NCBI GenBank assembly: GCA_025201805.1
Contig: MU619250.1
Span: 2,112-66,111, forward strand
Direction: 5' to 3'
Length of the DNA: 64,000 nt
DNA from: Parasitella parasitica
Taxonomy: Eukaryota > Mucoromycota > Mucoromycetes > Mucorales > Mucoraceae
Shown: piece by piece, positions 37,128 to 47,672 of the stretch
Layout of the letters: every line of letters begins with the position of its first letter
Numbering within the stretch: the first letter of the stretch is position 1
Notes under the pieces: generated by a model
What the model saw: the letters and a program-made list of their open reading frames with translations, nothing else
What the model was told of the DNA's origin: nothing
The model's database searches: none
Made by a program: the position numbers and the translations under genes

Positions 37128-38475
37128 ATGGCTGCTTACGAATCTCTTGAATTTGAACAATTAAAGACCTCTTCTTTGGGTCAATGTATCGGTATGGATT
37201 TGAAAATGCATATCGCTTAAATGATATGCAAGCGACATCTAACACCTTTCACTCTCATAGATCTTGCTTCTTCTGCTCTTGGATCCACCATTGTTGCTGT
37301 CACTGATGAGTTCTTTGCTCCTGCCACCAACATGATCAACCCTGCTCCCCCAATTCACGCTCCCGGTCGTTTCGTCGGTAAGTAGCATTTGCTTGTTTCT
37401 TTCGGGATCAAAAATCTGATAAATCACACCATTACTGTAGACACTGGTGCCTGGATGGACGGTTGGGAGACCAAGCGTCATAACCCCAACTATGATTGGT
37501 ATGTATTATATAGAAAGAATGAAAGAAACAAAAAGGCAGAGAAAAGCACACAAAAGAGAACTCGGGAACTGACTATTTCTGAAAACACAGGGCCATCATC
37601 AAGCTCGGTTTCTCTGGCTCTTTCAAGGGTTTTGATATCGATACTCACTACTTCACCGGTAACCAAGCTCCTTTCGCTTCCGTCGATGCCGCTGTTGTTC
37701 CTGTCGGTGCTGATGCTCAATCCGCTGAAATCAAGTGGACCGAAATCTTGCCCAAGGTTGCCTTGCCTCCTACCCAGCACAATGTCTTTGCATTGAAGGA
37801 AGAGACCGCTGTCTACACCCATCTCCGCGTTAACAACATTCCTGATGGTGGTATTGCTCGTTTCCGTGCTTACGGTAATGTCTCCCCTGTCTGGCCTCAA
37901 GACAAATCGTAAGTTTTGCATTTATTTGTGATAAGTAAAATAGATAAGCTGATAAGAAGTTTTTTCGTAGCGCTATCGTCGATCTCGCTTTCTGCGGTAA
38001 CGGTGCTCGTGCTGTTGAGGTTTCTAACCAACATTACACTCCCGGTTCCAACATCTTGTTGCCTGGCCGTGGCCAAAACATGGGTGACGGTTGGGAAACC
38101 AAGCGTTCTCGCACTCCTGGACACACTGACCACGTCCTCATCCGCCTCGGTGATAGAGGTCATATCTTAAAAGCTGTTGTTGACACCTCCAACTACTGCG
38201 GTAACTACCCCCACAAGATCATCTTGCAAGCTACTTCCTCTACCAAGGAAGTTCCTGAGGCTGATGCTGAATGGACCACTTTGATTGAACCCGCCACCAC
38301 TGGTCCTCATGATCTCTTCTACTTTGATCTCCCCCACACCGATAAGGTCTTTTCTCATGCCAAGATTGTCATTGTTCCCGATGGTGGTCTCAAGCGTCTC
38401 CGTCTTTACGGTGTTCGTGAGGGCGCTACTCTCCCTGCTCTCCCCATTGATATCGGAAATGCTGCTGCCCAGTAA
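37128..38475 (+). CDS. DAL2: Allantoicase
   Basis: Five exons (37128-37191, 37261-37377, 37441-37498, 37591-37908, 37971-38475) give 353 residues. Two homologous halves are visible, each with the allantoicase signature: FVDTGAWMDGWETKRHNPNYDW in the first and ILLPGRGQNMGDGWETKRSRTPGH in the second. Blocks IKLGFSGSFKGFDIDTHYFTGN and VLIRLGDRGHILKAVVDTSNYCGN repeat the same jelly-roll core. The enzyme hydrolyses allantoate to ureidoglycolate and urea in purine nitrogen salvage. Codon use is markedly more biased and less AT-rich than the neighbours, suggesting high expression. No purine-degradation partner is adjacent. Confidence 0.96.
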
Positions 38476-39213
38476 ATTAACTAGCAGGAGGAAAAATAAG
38501 TGGAATTGTTCATGTTGGGAGTTGGTTTTCTAGAATTAAGATCCTTCTAATACTCGAAATTTTCATTCTTATTTGTTTAAATCACATTCAACTACTACAT
38601 ACCTTTTTGAAAAAACTGTAGATATAAAAATAAAACAATACACTGTACCATTACTGCCATTAAACAAAATTACAGACTTTGTCATGACCGCTTTAACTCT
38701 TAAACGAACTATAGAATAGATGTCTAATTTAGCACGATGAAATTGTTAGCACGATGAAATTGGCGAACACCGAGGCTTTTGATGACTAGATCGTTACAGA
38801 CAGAATCAAACGCGAGTTTATATTTCTAGAATAGGTTCTTGCGATATGGATTGATGGTTCAACACACATCAAATAATCTTGGGCGATGCAGAAACTCTCA
38901 ACTGGCGCAGAACTTTTATTACTGACACGCTAGGATTTAGAATACGATGTTTTCCTAATCAGTACTGTGTAATAGGAGAAGCCGTCTTCAGATATTGCTG
39001 TCAAATTTTGAGTAAAAAAAAGGTGTAATAATCACACAGTCTCCATCGTATACGTTTAATGTACATTGATACAGTCTTTTGCTTCCAATATGCAGACAAT
39101 TAGACGCAGAACTTCAATCTGAGATTGTTTGTCACTTCTCTACTTTTCTCAGAGTGTGCTTCTTTTCTTTTCTTTTTTTTGTAATAAAAAAAGAAGCAAA
39201 CCGATATACAGCC
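38476..39213. other. Intergenic region, no gene seen
   Basis: AT-rich spacer between two plus-strand genes. A short tandem AGCACGATGAAATTG occurs twice near 38730-38762. A CT-rich leader precedes the next ATG. Confidence 0.45.
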
Positions 39214-40478
39214 ATGGTAGAGCTTGATCCACAAATCTTCTTTACAGAATCTCGAAATATATTAGATGATCATGTGAGTCTTAGTTTATAAGGCTAGTAT
39301 CGTAATTTTCTAAAGCAATACAAAACATATAGCATGATAGAAGAGAAAGAATTATCAAAGTATCAAGGTTAGACATATGATTACAGCCAGAGACTTTCTG
39401 CTTTCTGAATATCAGCATTGTAGGGATATTACAGCACTCAGCAAAAAGATGATATTCGCATTGCATAGGTACATACAGACACGCCCTTTTACATGGCGAT
39501 AATTGATATAGTAGTATTTATATCCTTATATGAATACGATTAGAGCAGTTCAAGCAAACAATAGCAACCCAAATTATAAGGAAGCTGACAACCGTCAAGA
39601 AGAAATTATTGCATTGTTCAAGAAACTAGCTATTGATATACAAGGGTTGCATTATCACAGGTAATTCTCTTTATGTTAAAGACTTGTACATTAACATTTG
39701 ATTAAATTCTAGATATGCAAGAAGCTTTTCAGGCGGATTTGAGGAGTTTGTAGGGCAATTGAATGATAAAAAAAAAATACCAGGACCATTACTTACTTTA
39801 TCATGTACATGTAGATTGAAGCTATCGCATTCTATCATTTTTTGCTTCATAAAACTGTCATTACAAAAGACCAAGTGGATGCATGTTTCAAAGATGCACA
39901 AGGTCAAATGGTAACGCACATACGCCGTTTAGAAATATTACACCAGCCAATTTACAACTTGCACTAATTTAGTGGATTCCTGTCAAAGTAGAGGATTATG
40001 TAAAGGAGTATATGAATAGGTATATTTCAATACATTATAGACTAACTTGAAACTTGCTAGATTTTAGGTTTAGCCGATTTCACTGGTGAATTAATGCGGC
40101 ATGCAATTCATGTAGTTTCTACAGGAAAATACGATCAGGCGATGGTTATTTGTAAGCTTTTAAGAAAGATTGATCTAGGTTGGTGAAGAATCATTAAAAT
40201 AAAATTCGATCGAACAATTAAGACCATGATAGATTTTGATCTGATTGCAACATCTTACTTGCCCCTGTTATCCAAAAAACTGGGGGCCTTGAAAGGAAGC
40301 ATCAAAAAAGTTGAGCAAGGTAAACCCTCAGCCTGTGCCTGCATAGTGGATCATAAAGCTAATACAAATCATAGCCTGTTACACTTTTCAGATAAGAGGA
40401 AGTGAATACCCAGAAGAAATGTATTTGACAATCATCAAAAACCATCAGGATAATTATGAGCATGAACAGATTTCTTGA
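39214..40478 (+). CDS. Translin-associated factor X (TRAX)
   Basis: Ten short exons (39214-39273, 39333-39367, 39424-39468, 39544-39660, 39713-39749, 39815-39910, 39973-39999, 40061-40178, 40233-40319, 40375-40478) sum to 242 codons with every junction in frame. The product reads HDRRERIIKVSRDITALSKK, FALHRAVQ, EEIIALFKKLAIDIQGLHYHR, FIEAIAFYHFL, VEDYILGLADFTGELMRHAI, LPLLSKKLGALKGSIKKVEQ and CYTFQIRGSEYPEEM. This follows human TSNAX through its whole translin fold. TRAX partners translin in the C3PO endoribonuclease, which in filamentous fungi processes tRNA or passenger strands. No single open frame exceeds about 120 nt here, so ORF-based annotation would miss the gene. No translin gene is in the window. 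Confidence 0.9.
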
Positions 40479-40575
40479 GTAAACACAAAATGTATTTGAA
40501 ATAATAGCAATAAAATATACACAAAAACTAGAAAGAGAAATCCTTCCACATATGACGAATAAATAGGTGCACTTT

Positions 40576-42741
40576 CTAATGAAATTTCTCAAGGGCTTCA
40601 GCTTCAGCCTCAATGGCAGGAGGAGCAGCCTTCCCTTCCATTTGATATCCAGCTGCATCTTGGTCAGCCATTCTCTTGAGACGAGCCTCTTCGTCAATAA
40701 CATCGTAATGTCTAAATACAATATAGTAGATGATACCTGTAACAAATGCTCCTACGGCTACGCCAGCATAGACATACGTCATGTAGGGATCGTGTGCTGA
40801 TGGTGAAATAGCCAGAGAGATCAAAGCAGCAACACAGTTTGGCCACAACGAAAGAGCAGAAACCAGGGATTTCATCGACTTTGGAGCATGCGTGTAGGCG
40901 TATTCCATGGAGGTGATAGACGCAAAGATTTCAGAGAAAGCAATGAGGATGTAACAAGGAATTTGCAGAAAGACGCTGACATTCGATTGCTTACCGAGCG
41001 ATGAAATGAACAGGTCATCTATGTAGATATAATGCTGAAGAACAGAAGCATAGACCATGGCAAAAGACCCGAGGAAGAAGCCAACAGTAATACGCTTTTG
41101 GCTAGCAAAATTGATTTTGTACTTGCGCAATAGAGGGTAGAGGATGCCATCAGTGATAGGAATGAAAATAATGAGAGCAATAGGGTCAAAGTTGTTCATA
41201 ATATCGTTGGGAAGGCCGGCAGGCTTGCTCATGACACCCGCTTGAGACAACAGGTTGTTTGACAGCTGGTTGTAAGAGACCCAGTAGATGCTAAGAGGGA
41301 TAAAGATCTTACATGCCATAATCGCTTGCTTCAATTCATCGACAAAGGTATCATCCCATTTGACTTTCTCGCTAGTTTCCGCAGACCATTCACTGACGGC
41401 GGGGATATCCGAACCTCGCTTGGCAAAATCCATGACATCTTTTGATCTCTTACGAGCTTCCTTGTTTTCTGGTAACTTGGCCTGGGCCAACGCAAATTTG
41501 ATCACTTTCCAAGCCTTGAGGATAACAGAATCAGTAGCAGTGGGCTTGTAATAGAGCTTTGAGCCAGCAATAAAGACAAGAATGGCTACAGCAAACATGC
41601 ATGTAGGCAATAAAAAGGCCGCATAGAAACCAACATTCAGTTCCAAAAGGGGGCAAATAACACCACCCAAAAGCGAACCCACATTAATAGCCCAATAAAA
41701 CCTAAATGTAGCAAAAATCCGTTAGATTATCAAAATGAAACGGAGACTTTGCCATCGGTTGCAACTTTTACCAGTTGTACAAATGTTGGATACTCAGATC
41801 ATAATCCACCATGACATGTTCGCCAGATTTAAGTTCCTTGACGTAATTCTCAGTCTTCCTGTATTGGTCTGCACAAAGAGGGGAAACAATGCCCTTGATA
41901 CCCCCGGTACCAACTATACAAGAAAGAATCAGTGAAACCTTAATTTGAATATTCATGCTTTACGTTACAGCCAATAACCACAAGAGCGACGACGTAACCT
42001 GGGAAACCAGCTCCGTTTGCTAAAGCGGAGGGAATGGAAGTTGTTGTGAGAATTAACCAGCCGACCATGTAAATAATCGAAAATATAATAATTGTCCAAT
42101 AACGGCCAATATAACCATCTAAGTAGGTCCACGGAAAAAAGTTTGTTTAGTTGACATGTATAATAGCGATTTATTTTTTCTTACCAGCAATAATAGCACC
42201 CAACATTGGTGTAAAATAACAGAAAAAGGTAAAAAAGTTTTGCAATGCAGTAGCTGTAGATTGGCCGCGATTCAATTCACCAGCGGGATCATCCGTAGGG
42301 CCATTCTGATTGCAAAATTGAGGAAAAGCACCATGATTTTCATACTGTCACCTAAAGCTTACCTGAACATAATTCTGGAAAGGAGTGGACCCACCATAGT
42401 ATGCAAATCTACAAACAGTATGAAATGATCGTGAGAAATATATCCTACCTGTTATAGAAAAAAAGCCAAGAAAAGAAATTTGTAGAACAGTAAATATTTT
42501 ACCTTTCACTGTACGCAGATGGAATGTTAGCCATTATTGATGTAAAAAAAAAAAGGAAAAGTGCTTACCAGAATTCATTGACCAGAATAAAGCAGGCGGC
42601 AAGAGGAATGCCCTCTGCTACTCGACGCAAATTGACAGCGTCTTGATGGGCATTTAATGCCCCAACATGCTCGTACTCCACTTCCGTAGTGACATCAAAG
42701 TTCGCTTCAAACTTTTTATCGTCTTCCTTTAAAACTGACAT
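40576..42741 (-). CDS. PTR2: PTR2-type proton-coupled di/tripeptide transporter (POT family)
   Basis: Seven exons (42569-42741, 42503-42508, 42363-42408, 42185-42305, 41969-42118, 41772-41913, 40576-41701) total 588 codons. The acidic N-terminus leads into FILVNEFCERFAYYGGSTPF, the E-x-x-E-R-F-x-Y-Y-G proton-coupling motif of POT transporters. It is followed by FFTFFCYFTPMLGAIIADGYIGRYW and GGIKGIVSPLCADQY. About twelve membrane helices are visible, with the long cytosolic loop typical of fungal PTR2 between helices 6 and 7. The CER of the motif depends on a 6-nt microexon (TGAAAG) flanked by canonical GT-AG introns. A 605-nt gap begins 22 bp upstream of the start codon, so the promoter is missing. 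Confidence 0.92.
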
Positions 42742-42763
42742 TCTACTCTTTTTTTTTTTTTTT

Positions 42764-43368
42764 NNNNNNNNNNNNNNNNNNNNNNNNNNNNNNNNNNNNN
42801 NNNNNNNNNNNNNNNNNNNNNNNNNNNNNNNNNNNNNNNNNNNNNNNNNNNNNNNNNNNNNNNNNNNNNNNNNNNNNNNNNNNNNNNNNNNNNNNNNNNN
42901 NNNNNNNNNNNNNNNNNNNNNNNNNNNNNNNNNNNNNNNNNNNNNNNNNNNNNNNNNNNNNNNNNNNNNNNNNNNNNNNNNNNNNNNNNNNNNNNNNNNN
43001 NNNNNNNNNNNNNNNNNNNNNNNNNNNNNNNNNNNNNNNNNNNNNNNNNNNNNNNNNNNNNNNNNNNNNNNNNNNNNNNNNNNNNNNNNNNNNNNNNNNN
43101 NNNNNNNNNNNNNNNNNNNNNNNNNNNNNNNNNNNNNNNNNNNNNNNNNNNNNNNNNNNNNNNNNNNNNNNNNNNNNNNNNNNNNNNNNNNNNNNNNNNN
43201 NNNNNNNNNNNNNNNNNNNNNNNNNNNNNNNNNNNNNNNNNNNNNNNNNNNNNNNNNNNNNNNNNNNNNNNNNNNNNNNNNNNNNNNNNNNNNNNNNNNN
43301 NNNNNNNNNNNNNNNNNNNNNNNNNNNNNNNNNNNNNNNNNNNNNNNNNNNNNNNNNNNNNNNNNNNN
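42764..43368. other. Assembly gap (605 N) between T and A runs
   Basis: Unknown bases bounded by a T run on the left and an A run on the right. An open frame spanning the Ns is meaningless. The promoter of the peptide transporter lies inside. Confidence 0.95.
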
Positions 43369-43510
43369 AAAAAAAAAAAAAAAAAAAGAGCCCCCTATAA
43401 TAAGGGCAAACACAAATGTGTGAAATTAGCCTGCCAACATTGCTTGTTTCTCCCTAGCCGGCTTGGCAGCTAATTGAATTGGGAATTAGGATTCTACGGA
43501 GCTATATTAA

Positions 43511-44352
43511 TCATTCAAGGGCCTTACCTTGCTTATCCTCTCTGATAGAGGAAGGTATATGAGTTGGGACGTCTGGTATTTGATCAGGAAGAGTCTGTGG
43601 TAGCTCAACATCAGGAACTTTGGGTAATGCTGATTTAATCTGCATTTAAGGACGTATTAGTTTGATTTGCTGTACGTCTCGGTCTGTAAAATATACCTCT
43701 TGCTCGCGGAGATCATCTAGTTCCTTCGAAATCTCTTCTTCATCTTCAGAGCTTATTAATCCATGCAGCATTTCATCGATTTCCTATCAAACCGCTTTAG
43801 CATAAACACGGTGCCAAAAGAGCCCTTTTTTTTTTTCCTTTACTTTCTGATAGGCAATTGCATCAGCTGTGTCATCCATTAATTTCTCGACAGCTTCTAA
43901 TGATGTCTCCTTGTGGATCTCCTTTAATACATCGTTGCCACACTTCAATCCCTCCAAAACTTGCTTTTCAACAAGCGCAAACTCAATAGAATTCGTCTAG
44001 ACGGCATAATTAGTAGTGCAGATAGTTTGCAACCTGCCTACACTTACTAATTCTTCTAGATTCATTAGTTGTTGATAGGTTTTGTCAAGTAACTGGATTT
44101 GATATTTCTTTTTTTTCAATGCTAAAAGTGCCTTTTGTTTGTTTCCTTGCTGTATTGCTAGTTTGGCTGCCTCAACCTCTCTGTCAATAACTACGTTAAG
44201 CTAATTGACACTGAATGAGCTGTCTGTTTTGTTATTTCATTAAAGGATTTCACCTTTTTCTGATATCTTTTGAGCTTATCTCTTTGGACTTTCAAATCCA
44301 ACACTGCTCTATCTTGCGAAGTAACTCTGTTCTTTGACGCGCCAGCTCCCAT
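43511..44352 (-). CDS. VPS20: ESCRT-III subunit Vps20/CHMP6
   Basis: Five exons (44254-44352, 44048-44200, 43844-43996, 43697-43783, 43511-43639) give 206 residues. The start MGAGASKNR carries an N-myristoylation signal, as in Vps20/CHMP6. A basic helical hairpin follows (VLDLKVQRDKLKRYQKKL, IDREVEAAKLAIQQG, ALLALKKKKYQIQLLDKTY), then EFALVEKQVLEGLKCGNDVL, and an acidic C-terminal half with EIDEMLHGLISSEDEEEISKELDDL. Vps20 links ESCRT-II to Snf7 polymerisation on endosomes during multivesicular-body sorting. The splice before LNVVIDREVE uses the acceptor CAATTAG, because the closer CGTAG breaks the frame. Confidence 0.92.
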
Positions 44353-44699
44353 ATTGTTAAATAGATAAAATGAAAAGGAAGAATACATGTTTCCTATAAG
44401 GTCACATTATATCTATACTTGGAGAGAATTAACTCATAACCAATCATAAAACTGAATACTGCCGAAGATTATCGATGCTTTGAGGGATTGTTTTCATCTT
44501 AATTACACATACCAAGTGAAGGTATTGAGCGATATTCATTCTTCAAAAAGCTGAACATGCCTTTGGATTTTCTTTTTCCATAAAAAAATTAATCAGAACA
44601 TACAAATAATCCAAGATTAAACCATGACACAGAAGCATGAAAGCTTGGCTGTTTTACTGTATGCCCAATTTTAAATCTGATACTGTTTATTAAAAGAAA
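44353..44699. other. Short intergenic region
   Basis: About 350 bp between the epsilon-COP stop and the Vps20 start, both on the minus strand. It presumably holds the Vps20 promoter. Nothing else is seen. Confidence 0.4.
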
Positions 44700-45839
44700 T
44701 TAAGCAGTGTCTACCAAAGCAAAGCGAGAAGCACTGCGGTCAAATAGACTCGATTTCAGGTCAAGGTCTTGTAAATAAGGGTGTTGAGGCGCAACCTCTT
44801 TCAATTGACTATGCAGAGAATATTAATATTGCAGCGAACAAAATCACGTTATTACATACCTGACATAACGATTGACAATTTCTTGGGATTTAGCAGTTAA
44901 AGTGGCACATGCAATCATGTTGATTAGTGTGTCTGGATTATCAGAATCCTATACAGCACATATTACATCTCAAAGTAAAGCCAAATCTCTCTTTGGAATA
45001 CTCACCTTGTTTTGAGCCTCCAACAACAAACTCTCGGCTTCAGGATATCTGCCTAAAGTGAGGTTGGCAGCAGCCTGTCCATTCAAAACCTTTACTGTTT
45101 GAGCTGTCTTCGATTGTCCAAACTCTTCGTAAATGTAAAAAGCTTCTTGATATTTCTCTCCACCCTATCGTTATTGTCAATAATCGCCACATACTTTATC
45201 TCCATTTAAAAGCTATACCACGCGAAGATCAACCCAGGCTTCCATCATTTGCAATAACAAGGCATCCTCAGCCCAAGTTTTAACACTCGCAACTTCGTTT
45301 CTCGCTAAATCTAAGCGGTCCAGTTGTAGGTATATCTGTACAGCCAAAGCAGAGCTAAATCCTCCCAAAAGCTATCAGTCTCATACTTGTACAATATCAG
45401 CCAGAAATTACCATTCTATTTTCTTTTTACGAGAATGAAGAGTTCTCAAAGCATCCTCAAAGCGTCCAGCCTGCACCAAGATAGTAGCAAGTGTCACTTG
45501 AATGACAGAGTTGATACGGTTGGCACCTTCTTCGAGCAGATTGTTTGCTTTTACAACATAGTCCTCAGTATTGGTGGTGTTATTCTTTTGCTTGTCTGCT
45601 AAAAATTCAGCCAGCAGCTTGATGGCCTTTAAAGAAGGCTCATCATTTTCACCAATGTCGTTTACAACCAGGTTGTATTTGCCTTGGGCGACATAGGAAC
45701 GGTACAAGAACGTTTGAGCTTCCAACTTGGCTTCAGTTGAAAGGAGTTCGTTGCTGGAGCTAACTTCATTAATCACTATTTGGTAGTTTCCAATAGTGAA
45801 AATTTCACGGAGGCCAAATAAAACTGACTCTTCATCCAT
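44700..45839 (-). CDS. SEC28: Coatomer subunit epsilon (Sec28/COPE)
   Basis: Five exons (45412-45839, 45222-45354, 45006-45164, 44860-44948, 44700-44808) give 305 residues. The protein is an all-helical TPR-like solenoid. It contains ESVLFGLREIFTIGNYQIVI, EAQTFLYRSYVAQGKYNLVV, ATILVQAGRFEDALRTLHS and CSALAVQIYLQLDRLDLARNEV. It continues with WVDLRVGG/RGGEKYQEAFYIYEEF, LNGQAAANLTLGRYPEAESLL and DTLINMIACATLTAKS. This is the standard epsilon-COP layout, and the subunit binds alpha-COP in COPI vesicle coats at the Golgi. The splice IEC|SALAV requires the acceptor GGATTTAG. The frame and family alignment both support it. Confidence 0.92.
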
Positions 45840-46698
45840 AGTTGCTGTAATGTTCGTTGAAAAAAAGAGACAATGTGAATTTGCACCTGCAACGTGTCGA
45901 GTTCAGCTGGCGGGTTTCTTGCTGAGTTTTGATAGAACGAGCGACTCCTTCATAGTCGCTCATAGTACCACTTCATAAAACGGCACAAGTTGATACAATA
46001 AAACAGACAAAATGATCTCTCTGGATTACATGTATATTAGTAAAAATTGGTCTTTAATCCCTTGTAATCCAAGTGGAAGTACAGAATCAAGTGGAATCGA
46101 AGTGGAATTGCTATCACATGTGGAATCAAACAATTTACAAAAACACATAACTATCAAGTTATGATTTACATGTATGATCAAAACACTTTTCGGTATTTCA
46201 GGCTACGAATGTAATACTGTGTCTTGAAGTTTATCAGAACACACCAACGATATCTTTTTAAGATGATTGTGATTTTTTTTAAGCTGTAACCTCTATTTTC
46301 AAGCGCTGCAATGTAGCATGACAATGTAACATTTTTAAATGCTATCATGTAAGCTAGTACGTTGTCTTTAAGCGTGCCGATTTAGAACAATTTTGTTACA
46401 ATTAAGCATAGTACTGTAGCTTTGAAATATAGGTATGTTTAAACTTATGTAGTCAATTACAAAACCGTTAAGCGGCTTCTTTTTTTTTTTTTTTTTTTTT
46501 TCCATTCTAAGCATGGCGATGCAGTCTTTTTTAAGCACCAAATGTAAGATAATGCTGAGCCAATGTATTGGTCTATTTAGGCGTATTGATGTACTTGGGT
46601 TCGAAGGAATAACAGAGTGAAATCTTCATCATAGCATTCTTGAAAGCAAGTCGGTTAAACGTTCTAGCCTTCTCCACTATGCCATTGTATCAATAAAA
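45840..46698. other. Intergenic region with repeated TGTAAGCT-like words
   Basis: AT-rich DNA upstream of epsilon-COP. It contains a T22 run at about 46480-46501 and several short near-repeats of the type GTGGAATCAAGTGGAAT near 46070-46130. No gene is supported. Confidence 0.4.
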
Positions 46699-47067
46699 AT
46701 GCGCCCAAGAAAGAGAGAAAAAGTATCCCTTTCTCTTTCTTTCTTCTCATTGTTTTTTCTTTCAATATCATTTGTATTGGCACCAGCATTAGATGTGGCT
46801 GCACTCAAATATTTTCCATAAAGCAGCACTCACCCAAGATACTTGCTTTTCTAGCGCATGCATCGAAACAACAGCAAGTTTATTAAATCTATGAACATAA
46901 TTGTTGACCCTTGCTCTGATTTTTACCAATATATGTGTAATCCAGAGAGACAATTATGTCTGTCTATTGTATTGAGTTGTGCCGTTTATCAGACGGTATT
47001 AGATCAAACAAGTCAATGGAACAGTTGCAAAATGAGATTTGCAGCATTTTTTATCGCTATTGCGTAA
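46699..47067 (+). pseudogene. N-terminal relic of an M13 (neprilysin-like) metallopeptidase
   Basis: Three pieces in alternating frames read as the start of an M13 peptidase. From the ATG at 46699: a basic stretch and a hydrophobic segment (SLSFFSLFFLSISFVLA), ending at TAA 46819. In the next frame from 46823: AALTQDTCFSSACIETTASLL. Back in the first frame at about 46880: KSMNIIVDPCSDFYQYMCNPE. The last two match the conserved N-terminal M13 block (C..xxCxxxAxxxLxxMDxxVDPCxDFYxYxC). The zinc-binding HExxH half is absent and the reading decays after CNPE. Two frameshifts plus truncation mark a dead gene, although a very short intron or assembly error at one junction cannot be excluded. Confidence 0.6.
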
Positions 47068-47348
47068 AGGGAGAGTTGCATGTCTCATGTTTATTCAAGT
47101 ACGGTAGTATTCATGTGTAATAAGGAGTTTTCATGTGACAAGATTGGTTGCTATTGCGACATTTTTATACATGTTGTATATATTCGGCCTCCAAACTCCA
47201 AATATAATAGCATTTCTGTATATTATAGGAAAATAAGGATTAAAAATAGCATGCATTGGAGGTCACTTGAGACGACAAACATTTGTATAGTCAATCTACT
47301 TCCGTTACATATCAACCTTTCATCTCTTTCTTCCCTCTATCTTTTCAA

Positions 47349-47672
47349 ATGAAGCTTCTTTACTTTATTCTGATTGCTCTTATTTGCGCTCTTGTTCATG
47401 CTCAAGATGGCGACAGTTTCCAAATTGATTTTTACGAATCTCCCAATTACAAGAAACATAACGGTGTAATATCTGGCTCTGTTAAACCTGGCGAGGGCGC
47501 CGGTACTCCTAGAGGTAACATCACTGTTGCTTCCTTCAAATCGCCTTCCTGGTTGCAAGTAACACTCTTTGAAGGCCCTCGCTGGAGCGGCAAGTCCTAT
47601 GTCTATAAAGGTCCTCAAAAGAAGATTTCTCCTCCTGTTGCGCTCCGTAGTGTCAAGTGGAAGCATTTGTAA
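47349..47672 (+). CDS. Small secreted protein of unknown function
   Basis: An intronless 107-residue frame with an N-terminal signal peptide (MKLLYFILIALICALVHAQ) and probable cleavage after Ala-Gln or His-Ala. The mature part of about 88 residues is beta-rich: FQIDFYESPNYKKHNG, ISGSVKPGEG, FKSPSWLQVTLFEGPRWSGK, YVYKGP and ALRSVKWKHL. The F/Y-E-x-P-x-Y/W-x-G pattern occurs twice and is reminiscent of beta-gamma-crystallin Greek keys, but this is only a resemblance. It has no cysteines, unlike many fungal secreted effectors. Codon use is good and a CT-rich leader precedes the start, so the gene is probably real. Confidence 0.7.
   Translation: MKLLYFILIALICALVHAQDGDSFQIDFYESPNYKKHNGVISGSVKPGEGAGTPRGNITVASFKSPSWLQVTLFEGPRWSGKSYVYKGPQKKISPPVALRSVKWKHL

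Noticed and set aside
42565-43423. Long frames through the 605-N gap
   Set aside because: Only the real first exon of the peptide transporter (42569-42741) is supported. The rest is unknown sequence.
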